Of a DNA stretch of 35,561 bases, positions 24,954 through 32,889 are shown in pieces (positions within the stretch are counted from its first letter, which is position 1; each line of letters starts with the position of its first letter). The notes beneath the pieces were generated by a model, which saw only the letters and a list, made by a program, of their open reading frames with translations, was not told the DNA's origin and did not search any database. The DNA lies in the NCBI GenBank assembly GCA_031289055.1, contig JAITQE010000012.1, positions 1 to 35,561 of the forward strand, in the 5' to 3' direction. Both the position numbers and the translations under genes were made by a program. The stretch is from Candidatus Endomicrobiellum porotermitis. GTDB taxonomy: Bacteria > Elusimicrobiota > Endomicrobiia > Endomicrobiales > Endomicrobiaceae.

Positions 24954-25550
24954 ATGAAGTATGATTTTGAAGTAAAACCTGTTTTTACAAAGAATCCAGA
25001 AAATTTAGTTTTTCTAGATATTGAAACGACGGGGCTTGATCCAGCGAAAGGCGCAAAGATAATAGAGATTGCCATGCTTAAAACCGTAGACGGGGATGAG
25101 CATAGATATGAAAGTTTTGTAAATCCTGGCTTTCCTATACCTGAAGATTGTTCCAAAGTGCATTGTATATATGATGATATGGTTAAAGATGCTCCTTTTT
25201 TTAAACGTATCGCAAAAGACGTTATTTCCTTTATAGGGAACGGAATTGTAGTGTGCCATAACGTTTCTTTTGATTTGCTTTTTGTCTGTAAAGAACTTTC
25301 TCAAGCGGGCGTTCTTTTAAAAAATATTTTTTACGTTGATACTTTGAAACTTGCAAGGCAGTATTTTAATTTTGAATCCAACAAGCTTGGCAGTATTGCA
25401 AACGCCATGGGCATAGAAGTTGAGCTGAGCCACAGAGCGATGGCTGATGTCGTTACAATGAAAGAAGTCGCTAAGCGACTATTTGCCAATATGTATAGAA
25501 AAGATATAGATATAATACAACCGTTAGCGTACGAGCGCAAACAAATATGA
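24954..25550 (+). CDS. DEDDh 3'-5' exonuclease, DnaQ/PolIII-epsilon-like
   Basis: 198 residues. The DEDDh motifs are visible as FLDIETTGLDP (Exo I), VCHNVSFDLLF (Exo II) and HRAMADVVTMKEVAKRL (Exo III with the catalytic His). Family members proofread in the DNA polymerase III core or trim DNA or RNA. The protein is shorter than E. coli epsilon (about 243) and I see no clear clamp-binding motif, so assignment to the replicase is uncertain. Its ATG follows the preceding stop with no gap. It ends the run that begins with the nitroreductase. Confidence 0.85.
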   Translation: MKYDFEVKPVFTKNPENLVFLDIETTGLDPAKGAKIIEIAMLKTVDGDEHRYESFVNPGFPIPEDCSKVHCIYDDMVKDAPFFKRIAKDVISFIGNGIVVCHNVSFDLLFVCKELSQAGVLLKNIFYVDTLKLARQYFNFESNKLGSIANAMGIEVELSHRAMADVVTMKEVAKRLFANMYRKDIDIIQPLAYERKQI

Positions 25551-25857
25551 GTTGTAAAAAGTTTGTAAATAAACGTAGATGAAAGCTAAAGTCTATTCTG
25601 GCATGTGATAAAATATCGCCGTTGGGGCTGGCGTATTATGCTCAAGTTTAACTACTGACACATGCATGATGCCAATGCGTATATATGAAATTCGTAAAGT
25701 TAGGCGCATGGGCTGGCTATTTATGAAAAGATAGTAAATAGTAAAATATAAGAAAATACGCTTAAGGTTAACATTAAAAATAAAAACTTGACAAAATATA
25801 GTAAAATAAGTAAAATTATGGCATAAAAAGATAACTAAAAATAAAGAAGAATAAAAA
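25551..25857. other. Intergenic region with a promoter and possible decayed coding traces
   Basis: About 307 bases between dnaQ-like and the HTH gene. Short open runs such as SILACDKISPLGLAYYAQV (near 25590-25645) look protein-like but are cut by stops and match nothing I recognise. The right third is AT-rich and holds the promoter at 25788-25816. No tRNA, tmRNA or RNase P RNA hallmarks were seen. Confidence 0.3.
25788..25816 (+). promoter_or_regulatory. Promoter for the HTH/duplicated-protein operon
   Basis: TTGACA (25788-25793), 17-base spacer and TAAAAT (25811-25816), 41 bases before the HTH start. One mismatch in total. AT-rich sequence upstream may act as an UP element. Confidence 0.65.
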
Positions 25858-26109
25858 ATGGAAATAATACAGAGCCATTCAAATAAGCAAATAATGGATA
25901 TTAAAGAACTTTCCCAATATTTGGGAATAGGAAAGTCTAAAATTTATAGTTTAATAAGAATGAAAAAAATTCCTGCTTCAAAAATAGGAAGGCAATACAG
26001 ATTCTCAAAAGATATAGTAGATTCTTGGCTTAGAGATAAAATAATTACCAAAAAAGAAAGCGCTTTACAGCAAAATGCAGTTCCGGTGAACTCCGGCGAA
26101 GATAAATAA
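25858..26109 (+). CDS. Excisionase-type (MerR-like) helix-turn-helix protein
   Basis: 83 residues. The core MDIKELSQYLGIGKSKIY followed by SLIRMKKIPASKIGRQYRF and SKDIVDSWL is the excisionase/AlpA-type winged HTH with the wing marked by IGRQYRF. Such proteins bind DNA, either bending it in recombination or regulating promoters. No integrase or phage gene lies nearby, so a regulator of chromosomal genes is more likely. It shares a promoter with the duplicated basic protein 28 bases downstream. The start ATG has only a weak ribosome site (GAAGAA). Confidence 0.82.
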   Translation: MEIIQSHSNKQIMDIKELSQYLGIGKSKIYSLIRMKKIPASKIGRQYRFSKDIVDSWLRDKIITKKESALQQNAVPVNSGEDK

Positions 26110-26137
26110 CTCAAGTTACAACTACAGGAGGCGTAAA

Positions 26138-26404
26138 ATGGCTGAAAAGGTGCAAAAAGTTGGAGTAAAGAGAGAATCTGGATATCTCTATTTTATTGAC
26201 AAACAGGGCGATGTCTCAAGAGCTTTAATGGCAAGAGGCGGGAAAAAAGGCGGGAAACCTTCAAAAATAGCAAAAATAGGGCTTAAGAAAGAAAAAGGCT
26301 ACCTGTACTTCGTTGACAAGCAGGGCGATGTCTCAAGATCAGCTATGAGCAGAGGCGGTAAAAAGAAGGCTAAAAAAACCGTAAAGAAAGGTAAAAAAAG
26401 ATAG
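26138..26404 (+). CDS. Duplicated GYLYF-VDKQGDVSR basic protein
   Basis: 88 residues built of two copies of one unit. Copy 1 has GYLYFIDKQGDVSRALMARGG (about 16-36) and copy 2 GYLYFVDKQGDVSRSAMSRGG (about 57-77), each preceded by VGVK or IGLK plus a charged pair. Copies are linked by KKGGKPSK and followed by a Lys-rich tail (KKKAKKTVKKGKKR). A small beta-rich module with a basic tail suggests nucleic-acid binding; I recall similar short proteins in several uncultured lineages but not a function. A strong AGGAGG site precedes the ATG, so expression is probably high. A 9-bp hairpin follows. Confidence 0.75.
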   Translation: MAEKVQKVGVKRESGYLYFIDKQGDVSRALMARGGKKGGKPSKIAKIGLKKEKGYLYFVDKQGDVSRSAMSRGGKKKAKKTVKKGKKR

Positions 26405-26432
26405 GTTTTGACATATCATCCCGTCGTTTTAA

Positions 26433-26456
26433 GGGCTTCGGCAAAAACCGAAGCCC
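26433..26456 (+). terminator. Strong hairpin between the duplicated protein and rpmH
   Basis: GGGCTTCGG (26433-26441), loop CAAAAA, CCGAAGCCC (26448-26456): nine perfect pairs, followed by TATTCTGTTT. The T-rich tail is broken, but position and stem strength fit an intrinsic terminator. Confidence 0.75.
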
Positions 26457-26464
26457 TATTCTGT

Positions 26465-26493
26465 TTGACACCGCGAAGGTTTTTAGATATAAT
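26465..26493 (+). promoter_or_regulatory. rpmH: Consensus promoter of the rpmH operon
   Basis: TTGACA (26465-26470), exactly 17 bases, TATAAT (26488-26493): perfect sigma-70 consensus, 34 bases upstream of the L34 start. It begins 8 bases after the terminator hairpin. Confidence 0.85.
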
Positions 26494-26527
26494 AATTAAA
26501 CTGTAAATATAGAAATAGGATTTCAAA

Positions 26528-26662
26528 ATGAAAAGAACGTATCAACCAAACAAGGATAGAAGAAAGAAGAAAATAGGCTTTATGGCAAGAATGGCTACTC
26601 CCGGAGGGAGAAAAGTTTTGAGCGCGCGCAGAAGAAAAGGACGCAAAACGATTTGCGCGTAA
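26528..26662 (+). CDS. rpmH: Ribosomal protein bL34
   Basis: 44 residues: [15 protein letters not shown], then [19 protein letters not shown] and RKGRKTICA. The family's KRTYQP start, GF..RM.T..GRKVL...R.KGR pattern and length are all present. It is part of the large ribosomal subunit. It lies first in the rpmH-rnpA-yidD-yidC-jag cluster, 6 bases before rnpA. AAATAGGA lies upstream of the start. It is short but unmistakable. Confidence 0.97.
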   Translation: MKRTYQPNKDRRKKKIGFMARMATPGGRKVLSARRRKGRKTICA

Positions 26663-26668
26663 GCCTTT

Positions 26669-27091
26669 ATGCAGACTAAAAGAAGGAAAGCTTTTTCAAT
26701 TGGTTTATCCGACGATAAATCAAGTAAGAAGAAGTTTTCTTTTGCGTATTTTGAGCGTCTTCATATCCAAAACGATTTCAACAAAATATTTAAAAACGGC
26801 TTAAGGCTTGAAAGCAAAGCCATAAGAATTTTGGCTTATATAAGGAAAGATGGACAAAATATAAGACGACTCGGACTTATAACTCCAAAGAGAGTAGGTG
26901 CGGCAGTTGCAAGGAACAGAACTAAAAGAAGGTTGAGAGAAATTTTTAGAACTAATAAACATTTGTTGAAACTAAGTTTGGATTTGATTTTTATTTTAAA
27001 GCCGGAAACGGCATCGCTTGATTACAAAAAACTTGAAGGCGTTATTTTGGTTTTATTAAAAAATGCCGAGCTTTATTCAGTTTCGGAGTAG
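26669..27091 (+). CDS. rnpA: Ribonuclease P protein component
   Basis: Protein subunit that helps RNase P RNA remove 5' leaders from pre-tRNAs. 140 residues. The core begins with [23 protein letters not shown] and carries the signature [14 protein letters not shown] that contacts the RNA. Compared with typical RnpA it has about 22 extra basic residues at the N-terminus ([10 protein letters not shown]...). ATG 26669 has no visible Shine-Dalgarno but lies 6 bases after the rpmH stop, suggesting coupled translation. The RNase P RNA gene was not seen in the window. Confidence 0.94.
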   Translation: MQTKRRKAFSIGLSDDKSSKKKFSFAYFERLHIQNDFNKIFKNGLRLESKAIRILAYIRKDGQNIRRLGLITPKRVGAAVARNRTKRRLREIFRTNKHLLKLSLDLIFILKPETASLDYKKLEGVILVLLKNAELYSVSE

Positions 27092-27095
27092 CGCT

Positions 27096-27323
27096 ATGAG
27101 ATTTTTCGCTCTTTTTCTTATCAAATGTTATAAGCTTGTTTCCAAAGTTCTACCCGCTAGATGTCGTTTCTATCCGAGCTGTTCTACATATGCTTATCAG
27201 GCTATAGAAGCGTATGGGTTTTTTAAGGGATCTTTTCTAACCTTTAAAAGAATTATACGATGCAATCCTTTTTCCGATGGCGGACTAGACCCTGTTCCCG
27301 TATTTAAGAAGAAGAAAAAATAA
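27096..27323 (+). CDS. yidD: Membrane protein insertion efficiency factor YidD
   Basis: 75 residues from ATG 27096, preceded by GGAG; the longer open frame from 27063 overlaps rnpA. It has the family pattern [31 protein letters not shown] and [17 protein letters not shown], with three conserved cysteines. An amphipathic N-terminal helix holds it at the inner membrane, where it assists YidC. It sits between rnpA and yidC, as in most bacteria. Confidence 0.94.
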   Translation: MRFFALFLIKCYKLVSKVLPARCRFYPSCSTYAYQAIEAYGFFKGSFLTFKRIIRCNPFSDGGLDPVPVFKKKKK

Positions 27324-27345
27324 TAAAATAAAAAGGAAGTTTATA

Positions 27346-28896
27346 ATGCAGAAGAATTCCATGTTATTTATAGTTTTATCGGCAGCCGTAATTTTCGGCT
27401 GGTACTTTTTTATTGCTCCACAATCTAAACAAGCAAATCAAACTCCAGCTCAAGGTCGGTCCGAAAAGGGAGAATATTCAAGCTCAATGGTTGCTCAAAA
27501 TAATCAAATTCAAGATGAAAACTCTCAACTTGTTGAGGAAGAAAAGATAAATATTGAAACGGAAAAATATAAGGCAGTTTTAACAAACAAAGGAGCCGCT
27601 GTGCTTAGCTGGTCTGTTAAAGAAAAAACCGGCGAGTGGGTGGATTTGGTTTTTCCCGGTTCGTCTCCTGTTATGGCAAATTTCCCGGGATCGGTTTATA
27701 AAATTGTTTCTAAATCCGATTATAGAATAGTTTTTGAATACGCGTCTAAAGAAGGCTGGAAAATTACTAAGACATATAATTTATCTAACTCATACATGCA
27801 CAACTTAAATATTTCTGTTGAGAAAGACGCTTCGCTTGCAGTTCCTGAAATAGCTCTTGAATGGGGACCGGGTTTGGGAACTGACACTAAGGAAGCAAAA
27901 GAAAATGTTTCTTTATCCAGAGCTTTGGCGTACGCAGCGGACAAACCGTATAAACTTAAAAAACTTAAAACTGATTCTGAGCTTGCTTCTTCTTACAAAT
28001 GGGCGGCTGTAGACAACAGATATTTTCTTGCCGCATTTATTCCTGAAAAATCGTCAGATTTTGACAAGATTATTCCTTCAAGACTTGATAAAAAACATCC
28101 TTATTCTGTAACTATGACTGCGACTGTCCCTCAAAACCTAGATAAAAAAGAGTACTCTGTTAACTTTTATTTAGGTCCTAAAGGATACACATGTTTAAAG
28201 AGTTATAATTTAGGTCTTGAAAAAACCGTTGATTTTGGTTTTTTTGGATTTTTAGGAAAAATAGCTTTTGCCGTTTTAATGTTTTTCTATAAAATTACAT
28301 ATAATTATGGTTGGGCTATAATTATGATAACCGTTGTCATACAGATTTTAGTTCTTCCCTTAACGTTGAAGAGTTTAAAATCCGCAACTGCAATGAAACG
28401 TGTACAGCCTCTTATAAAAGATATTCAGACAAAATATAAAAGCGAACCTCAAAAGCTTCAAGCGGAAATGTTGAACGTTTATAGAACGAAAAAAGTTAAT
28501 CCTTTAGGCGGCTGTCTGCCTATGCTTTTACAGCTTCCTATTTTTTGGGCGTTCTTTACAATGCTAAGAAATGCTTACGAGCTTAGAAATGAAGGTTGGA
28601 TTTTGTGGGTTAAAGACTTGTCGGCTTCGGATCAATTTATGCATTTGGGAAATTTTAGCGTTAATCTTCTTCCATTGCTTATGGGTGTGGGAATGTTTTT
28701 CCAGCAAAGAATGACCATGACGGTTTCTGATCCTATGCAGAAGAGAATGATGTATTTAATGCCTATTATATTTACGTTTATGTTTTGGTCTTTTCCGTCG
28801 GGGCTTGTTATATATTGGATTACTAATAGCATAATTTCAATGATAGAACAGTATTTCATAATAAAAGAAGATGAAGTTAAGATTAAGCATTCTTAA
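27346..28896 (+). CDS. yidC: Membrane protein insertase YidC
   Basis: Inserts and folds inner-membrane proteins, alone or with SecYEG. 516 residues: an N-terminal helix (SMLFIVLSAAVIFGWYFFIAP, about 4-24), a polar linker, a periplasmic beta-supersandwich domain (about 60-300) and the conserved five-helix 60KD_IMP core (about 305-505) with NYGWAIIMITVVIQILVLPLT, LGGCLPMLLQLPIFWAFF and FPSGLVIYWITNSIIS. The large periplasmic domain is the gram-negative form. Start ATG 27346 follows AAAGGAAG. Intact. Confidence 0.97.
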   Translation: MQKNSMLFIVLSAAVIFGWYFFIAPQSKQANQTPAQGRSEKGEYSSSMVAQNNQIQDENSQLVEEEKINIETEKYKAVLTNKGAAVLSWSVKEKTGEWVDLVFPGSSPVMANFPGSVYKIVSKSDYRIVFEYASKEGWKITKTYNLSNSYMHNLNISVEKDASLAVPEIALEWGPGLGTDTKEAKENVSLSRALAYAADKPYKLKKLKTDSELASSYKWAAVDNRYFLAAFIPEKSSDFDKIIPSRLDKKHPYSVTMTATVPQNLDKKEYSVNFYLGPKGYTCLKSYNLGLEKTVDFGFFGFLGKIAFAVLMFFYKITYNYGWAIIMITVVIQILVLPLTLKSLKSATAMKRVQPLIKDIQTKYKSEPQKLQAEMLNVYRTKKVNPLGGCLPMLLQLPIFWAFFTMLRNAYELRNEGWILWVKDLSASDQFMHLGNFSVNLLPLLMGVGMFFQQRMTMTVSDPMQKRMMYLMPIIFTFMFWSFPSGLVIYWITNSIISMIEQYFIIKEDEVKIKHS

Positions 28897-28937
28897 AGCA
28901 GTCGGTCTGATTTTAATGAATTACAGGAGCGAAAGGA

Positions 28938-29624
28938 ATGTTGGGAATTGAGTTTAAAGGCAAAAATGTTAAAGACGCTATAGACGCTGGATTAGCCGAG
29001 CTTGGTTGCAATAAAGAAGATGCCGTAATAAGAATTGTCAACGAAGGTTCAACTGGCCTTTTTGGTCTTATGGGAGCAAAGCCTGCGATTGTTCTTATAT
29101 CTGTTGAAAAATCAAAACGTGACATTAAAACTGCCGTAAATACGCAAGTTGACCAAAATAAAGTATGCAAAAAAGCGAAGCTTTTTTTGTCCGAGCTTTT
29201 AAATAAAATAAACGTCAAAATTTCAAGAATTGAAACGTCTTTTAAAGACGATATAATAAATATAAATATTTCTACGGAGGACGGCAATTTTATTATAGGC
29301 AAAAACGGGCAAACTTTGGATTCTTTGGAATATTTGGTTCAGATAATTGTAAATAAAGAGCTTAATTCCAAACTGAAAATAGATTTAGAGTGTGAAAACT
29401 ATAGAAAAAAGCAAAAAGATAAATTAAAAATCTTAACTGACAAAGCCATAGATTATGTTAACCGCACAGGCAAAACGTACCGCTTTGAACCTATGAGCGC
29501 TAAAGAGAGAAAAATAATTCATTTATATCTTAAAGACAATCATTTTGTTGAGTCGTTTTCCGAAGGCGATGGAATTTTGAGAAAAGTTGGAATTAAGCCT
29601 GCAAAATCTACAAAGACAATTTAA
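28938..29624 (+). CDS. jag: Jag/KhpB-type RNA-binding protein
   Basis: 228 residues with three parts: the Jag-N domain (FKGKNVKDAIDAGLAELG, and GLFGLMGAKPAIV), a type II KH domain with GNFIIGKNGQTLDSLEYLVQ (near 115-135), and a C-terminal R3H domain (YRFEPMSAKERKIIHLYLKD; the usual RxxxH). The family binds RNA and affects cell elongation and sporulation in Gram-positives; its role here is unknown. ATG 28938 has AAAGGA upstream. The usual next gene, mnmE, is missing; a collapsed pseudogene follows instead. Confidence 0.94.
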   Translation: MLGIEFKGKNVKDAIDAGLAELGCNKEDAVIRIVNEGSTGLFGLMGAKPAIVLISVEKSKRDIKTAVNTQVDQNKVCKKAKLFLSELLNKINVKISRIETSFKDDIININISTEDGNFIIGKNGQTLDSLEYLVQIIVNKELNSKLKIDLECENYRKKQKDKLKILTDKAIDYVNRTGKTYRFEPMSAKERKIIHLYLKDNHFVESFSEGDGILRKVGIKPAKSTKTI

Positions 29625-29681
29625 TTTTATCAAGCTATTTTTAACTTTACTGATATGTAAAATGGAGTCGCGCGTATAGCG

Positions 29682-29715
29682 TATAATGCCTTCCAAATTA
29701 CGCGTGGGAGCGTAA
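29682..29715 (+). promoter_or_regulatory. -10 box and inverted repeat before the dehydratase-activase remnant
   Basis: TATAAT lies at 29682-29687 with no good -35. A perfect 6-bp inverted repeat (TTACGC 29698-29703, GCGTAA 29710-29715) encloses GTGGGA, directly before GTG 29717. It may have been a translational or operator element for the now broken gene. Confidence 0.3.
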
Positions 29716-29716
29716 A

Positions 29717-31318
29717 GTGGCGCAGGGAATCTTTAAGTCTGGGTTAGATATAGGCTCTACGACTGTTAAATTTTCAATTCTTGATAAAACTGTGCAAGAG
29801 AGATTTCAATCCAATCTTAACGACGGCGTCTTAAGAGCAGCTGCTGAGAAACTTTTAAAAACTGAAGTGATACGTCCTGATATTTCAGGTTTGATGGGGG
29901 GGCTTTTGGTTCTGCTTTGATAGCGTTGCAAAATCAAACTTCTTCAACGTTTCTTATGCCAAAAGAAAAACTTTTAGAATTTTCTTACGAGACAAAAAAC
30001 GCGCGCTGCGCGGGCTGCGAAAATAGATGTCTTTTAAATATTTCAAATTTTAACGATGGCAGATCGTTTGTTTCAGGCAATAGATGCGAGAACGTTTTAC
30101 AAAATAAAAAAGCGCAAAAGATTTTTATACAGTTTTATGTCCGCAGATGTCTCCGATACATTTTAGCTTGGCGGAATCCGTTTTTAGCAAATACGGAGTG
30201 AAATTAAAAGTTTTATCAAAAGTTTCGGCAAATGATATTGAAGAAGGTCTTAAGTACGTAAACAACGATATGTGTTATCCGGCAATAATAATCATAGGAC
30301 AATTTATTAACGCTTTAAAGTCCGGCAAGTATGATTTGGACAATACAGCTTTGGTAATTTCTCAGACGGGCGGCGGTTGCAGAGCTACAAATTATTCCCG
30401 TCTTGTAAGGAAAGCGATTAGTAAAGCCGGTTTTGAAAAAGTATCCGTGTTTCCTTTGAACGCTTCAAAATCGTCGCAAAACAAATCTATTGGATTTTCA
30501 TTCCCAATGTTCAGAGATTTTATTTTAGTTATTCTTTACGGCGGTTTGATTATGAAACTTTCAAATCGTAGGCGTCCTTACGAACGCTGCGTTGGACAAA
30601 CCGACGCTTTGACGGAGTCGTGGCTTAGGCGTCTTTCGGACATTATAAGCAAGAACGCATGGTTTAATTTTAGAAGAACTGTAAAAGAAATAATAAGAGA
30701 TTTTGACAATATAGCCGTCAAAAAAATTAAAAAACCTCGCGTTGGAATTGTAGGAGCGGTTTTGGTTAAATTTCACCCGACGGCAAACAATAATTTAGTT
30801 TCTTCTTTGGAAAAAGAAGGAGCGGATGTTGTGGTTCCTAACCTGATGGATACAATTATTTATTTTGTGTTAGACGACGTTTATAAACATAAATACCTTG
30901 AAGGTAGTTTTAAAAGCAAAATAATATCGCTTATGACAAGCGGGTATATAGAGATGCTGCGCGCGGTTATAAGAAAGGCGCTAAATAAAAGCGATAATTT
31001 CGGCTCTTATCAAACTACAAAAAAATGGCAAAAAAGTTTCTGATATTGTTTCCTTGTGCAATCAGGCAGGAGAGGGGGTGGCTTTTAACCGCCGAAATGC
31101 TTGAGCTTATAGAAAACGACGCAAAAAATATTTTATGCGTACAGCCTTTTTGTTGTTTGCCAAACCACATAACAGGTAGAGTCGTTATGAAAGAATTGAA
31201 GAATCGTTACAATGACGTAAATATAGCGGCTATTGATTACGATTCAGGAGCAAGCGAGGTAAATCAAATAAACAGAATTAAACTTATGATGAGCGTCGCC
31301 CGCCAAAATATCAATTAA
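29717..31318 (+). pseudogene. Collapsed 2-hydroxyacyl-CoA dehydratase activase-related gene
   Basis: Pieces of a roughly 1,400-residue activase/DUF2229-type protein survive in order within about 530 codons. The ATPase start GLDIGSTTVKFSILDK jumps to NDGVLRAAAEKLLKTEVIRPDISGLMG, so most of the first activase is deleted. The Fe-S loop region (CAGCENRCLL, GNRCENVL) is followed by another large deletion. Then come VNNDMCYPAIIIIGQ, ISQTGGGCRATNYS, KPRVGIVGAVLVKFHPTANN and finally CVQPFCCLPNHITGR. Frames change at least four times: a lost G in the G7 run at 29896-29902, a shift near 30110-30150, and gained bases in the A6 run 31030-31035 and the G5 run 31074-31078. The original enzyme family uses a [4Fe-4S] ATPase to inject electrons for radical acyl-CoA dehydration. 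The gene is dead unless several slips are corrected, and even then lacks essential parts. Confidence 0.9.
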
Positions 31319-31371
31319 AATCTTATTTATAAATATAAAGGCAAATAATCTTAAATCTGGGAAATATTTTT

Positions 31372-32238
31372 ATGAAAAAGTTGGTTTTATTGTTTATTTT
31401 TATTTGTTTGGTTACGGGAAGCTCTTTGTCTGTGGCTGTCAGGCAGAAAGAACATTCTATAGGCTTTGAAATAAACGGATATAAGTATCAAGAAGTTAAC
31501 AATAAAGGCGAAGAATTCATGTCTATTGAAGGAGAAAGGCGCGGGCTATCTTACGAATATTTATCGCGTAAAAGTGCCGAGAAATCTTCATTCTGGTCAT
31601 ATCAAGTCGCTCTTTCTTTTGGAGATCTTGTTTATGATGGATGTTCGCGAGACGGAGCGATAAAATTTAAATTAAATTGCCGCGCGGATTTTTATCAAGA
31701 ACATAGATTCTTATACGGTTTAGCATTGCCTTTCAATGAATATAAGTCTGCGGTAATGCCATATTTAGGTTTTGGTTTTAGAGGGTTGTTTAATAGATTA
31801 AAGGATTATTGCTACATTAAAGGCGGAGAACCTGCCGAAATTTCCGGATATGACAGATATTCAACGTATTTATATATACCGTTGGGTATAATAGCGAGGT
31901 CTGATTTGGATAATGGTTGGTTGTTCAATTTAAACCCTGAATTTGATCTGTTTTTGATAGGTCGGCAGACCTCGTGCATAGATATTGAAGGAAAAGGGGA
32001 GACTACAGAAAACTTTCAACATAAAGGATACGGTTTTAGAGCGTCAGCTAGGATTTCTAAGGAAATAGGAGAGAGTTTTGCAGTATTCCTTGAGCCGTTT
32101 GTAAAATACTGGAATATAGATGAGTCCGGGAAAAAGTATTATTCTGTTGTGGAATCTGGAATAGTAAAATATAAATATCTTTTTGAACCAAAGAATACCG
32201 CAATGGAGTACGGCGCTAAGATAGGCATTACGTTTTGA
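31372..32238 (+). CDS. Exported beta-barrel outer-membrane protein
   Basis: 288 residues. Signal peptide MKKLVLLFIFICLVTGSSLSVA (about 1-22), then a body of alternating aromatic and polar strands (SFWSYQVALSFGDLVYDG, AVMPYLGFGFRGLF, YSTYLYIPLGIIAR, GYGFRASARIS, MEYGAKIGITF). The last residue is Phe, the usual C-terminal signal for the barrel assembly machinery. I estimate 10-12 strands. No specific family or substrate is recognised. It is intact, unlike the autotransporter-type gene at 4761-6030. The promoter of rplM overlaps its stop codon. Confidence 0.75.
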   Translation: MKKLVLLFIFICLVTGSSLSVAVRQKEHSIGFEINGYKYQEVNNKGEEFMSIEGERRGLSYEYLSRKSAEKSSFWSYQVALSFGDLVYDGCSRDGAIKFKLNCRADFYQEHRFLYGLALPFNEYKSAVMPYLGFGFRGLFNRLKDYCYIKGGEPAEISGYDRYSTYLYIPLGIIARSDLDNGWLFNLNPEFDLFLIGRQTSCIDIEGKGETTENFQHKGYGFRASARISKEIGESFAVFLEPFVKYWNIDESGKKYYSVVESGIVKYKYLFEPKNTAMEYGAKIGITF

Positions 32239-32263
32239 CATTTGCAGTTTTGTTTAGTAAAAT
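32235..32263 (+). promoter_or_regulatory. rplM: Promoter of the rplM-rpsI operon, overlapping the upstream stop codon
   Basis: TTGACA (32235-32240) contains the TGA stop of the barrel gene; a 17-base spacer leads to TAAAAT (32258-32263). It predicts a leader of about 180 bases before rplM. Secondary TATAAT sequences at 32343-32348 and near 32384 lack good -35 boxes. Confidence 0.65.
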
Positions 32264-32448
32264 TTATTTCTGTTCTGTATGGTACAATAACGACTGGATA
32301 TAGATGTTAAAAGCTTGGTTGCCCCGACAAGGTTTAACAGCTTATAATAGACGATGTCATTGTCGGCGGGTGTATTTTAGAGTTTATAATTGCCGTCGTG
32401 TTTTGTCTTTTTGAAGGCAGTATAATTTTATAGGACAAGGTTTTAGAG
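32264..32448 (+). promoter_or_regulatory. rplM 5' leader with competing helices
   Basis: GTTAAA (32306-32311) can pair with TTTAAC (32333-32338). The stretch CCGACAA (32324-32330), inside that hairpin's loop, can instead pair with TTGTCGG (32360-32366), with neighbouring CC/GG pairs. The two pairings interlock (a pseudoknot or mutually exclusive folds), a layout used by autoregulatory ribosomal protein leaders. Known L13 leaders exist in other phyla, but I cannot match this one to them. Confidence 0.35.
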
Positions 32449-32877
32449 ATGAATAAAAAAACTTATTTACCAAAACAAGGCGAGATTGAAAGAAAATGGC
32501 GCTTGATAGACGCAAACGGGAAAGTTTTAGGGAGACTTGCGGTTGAAATAGCGGAGCTTTTAAGAGGCAAAAAGAAGGTTTTCTATACAAACCATATAGA
32601 TTGCGGCGATTTTGTCGTTGTTGTAAATGCAAGCAAGATTGTTCTTACTGGTAAAAAGCTTGATCAGAAGACATATTTCACATATTCCGGGTATCCAGGC
32701 GGAGCAAAGTTAACGCCTTATTCTGTTTTGATGGAAAAGAGTCCGGAAAAAGCGTTGCTTGCCGCAGTAAAAGGCATGCTTCCAAAGAACAAACTTGCAG
32801 ATAGGCAGATTACAAGACTTAAAGTATTTAAAGAAGACAAACATACGCACAGCGCGCAATTAGCGTCGGCAAAGTAA
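32449..32877 (+). CDS. rplM: Ribosomal protein uL13
   Basis: 142 residues, the standard length. Landmarks: KRKW-type start (GEIERKWRLIDANGKVLGRL), LLRGKKKVFYTNHIDCGDFVVVVNA, GKKLDQKTYFTYSGYPGG and GMLPKNKLADRQITRLKVF. It belongs to the early-assembling part of the large subunit. rpsI starts 12 bases after its stop, the universal pairing. The upstream site AAGGTTTTAGAG serves as ribosome site. Confidence 0.97.
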   Translation: MNKKTYLPKQGEIERKWRLIDANGKVLGRLAVEIAELLRGKKKVFYTNHIDCGDFVVVVNASKIVLTGKKLDQKTYFTYSGYPGGAKLTPYSVLMEKSPEKALLAAVKGMLPKNKLADRQITRLKVFKEDKHTHSAQLASAK

Positions 32878-32889
32878 AGAGGAGAAAAA

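Noticed and set aside
25621-25645. GGGGCTGG as a possible tmRNA start
   Set aside because: No matching 3' acceptor end or tag reading frame was found downstream.
25858-26109. Excisionase-type HTH as evidence of a prophage
   Set aside because: No integrase, attachment repeats or phage structural genes occur nearby.
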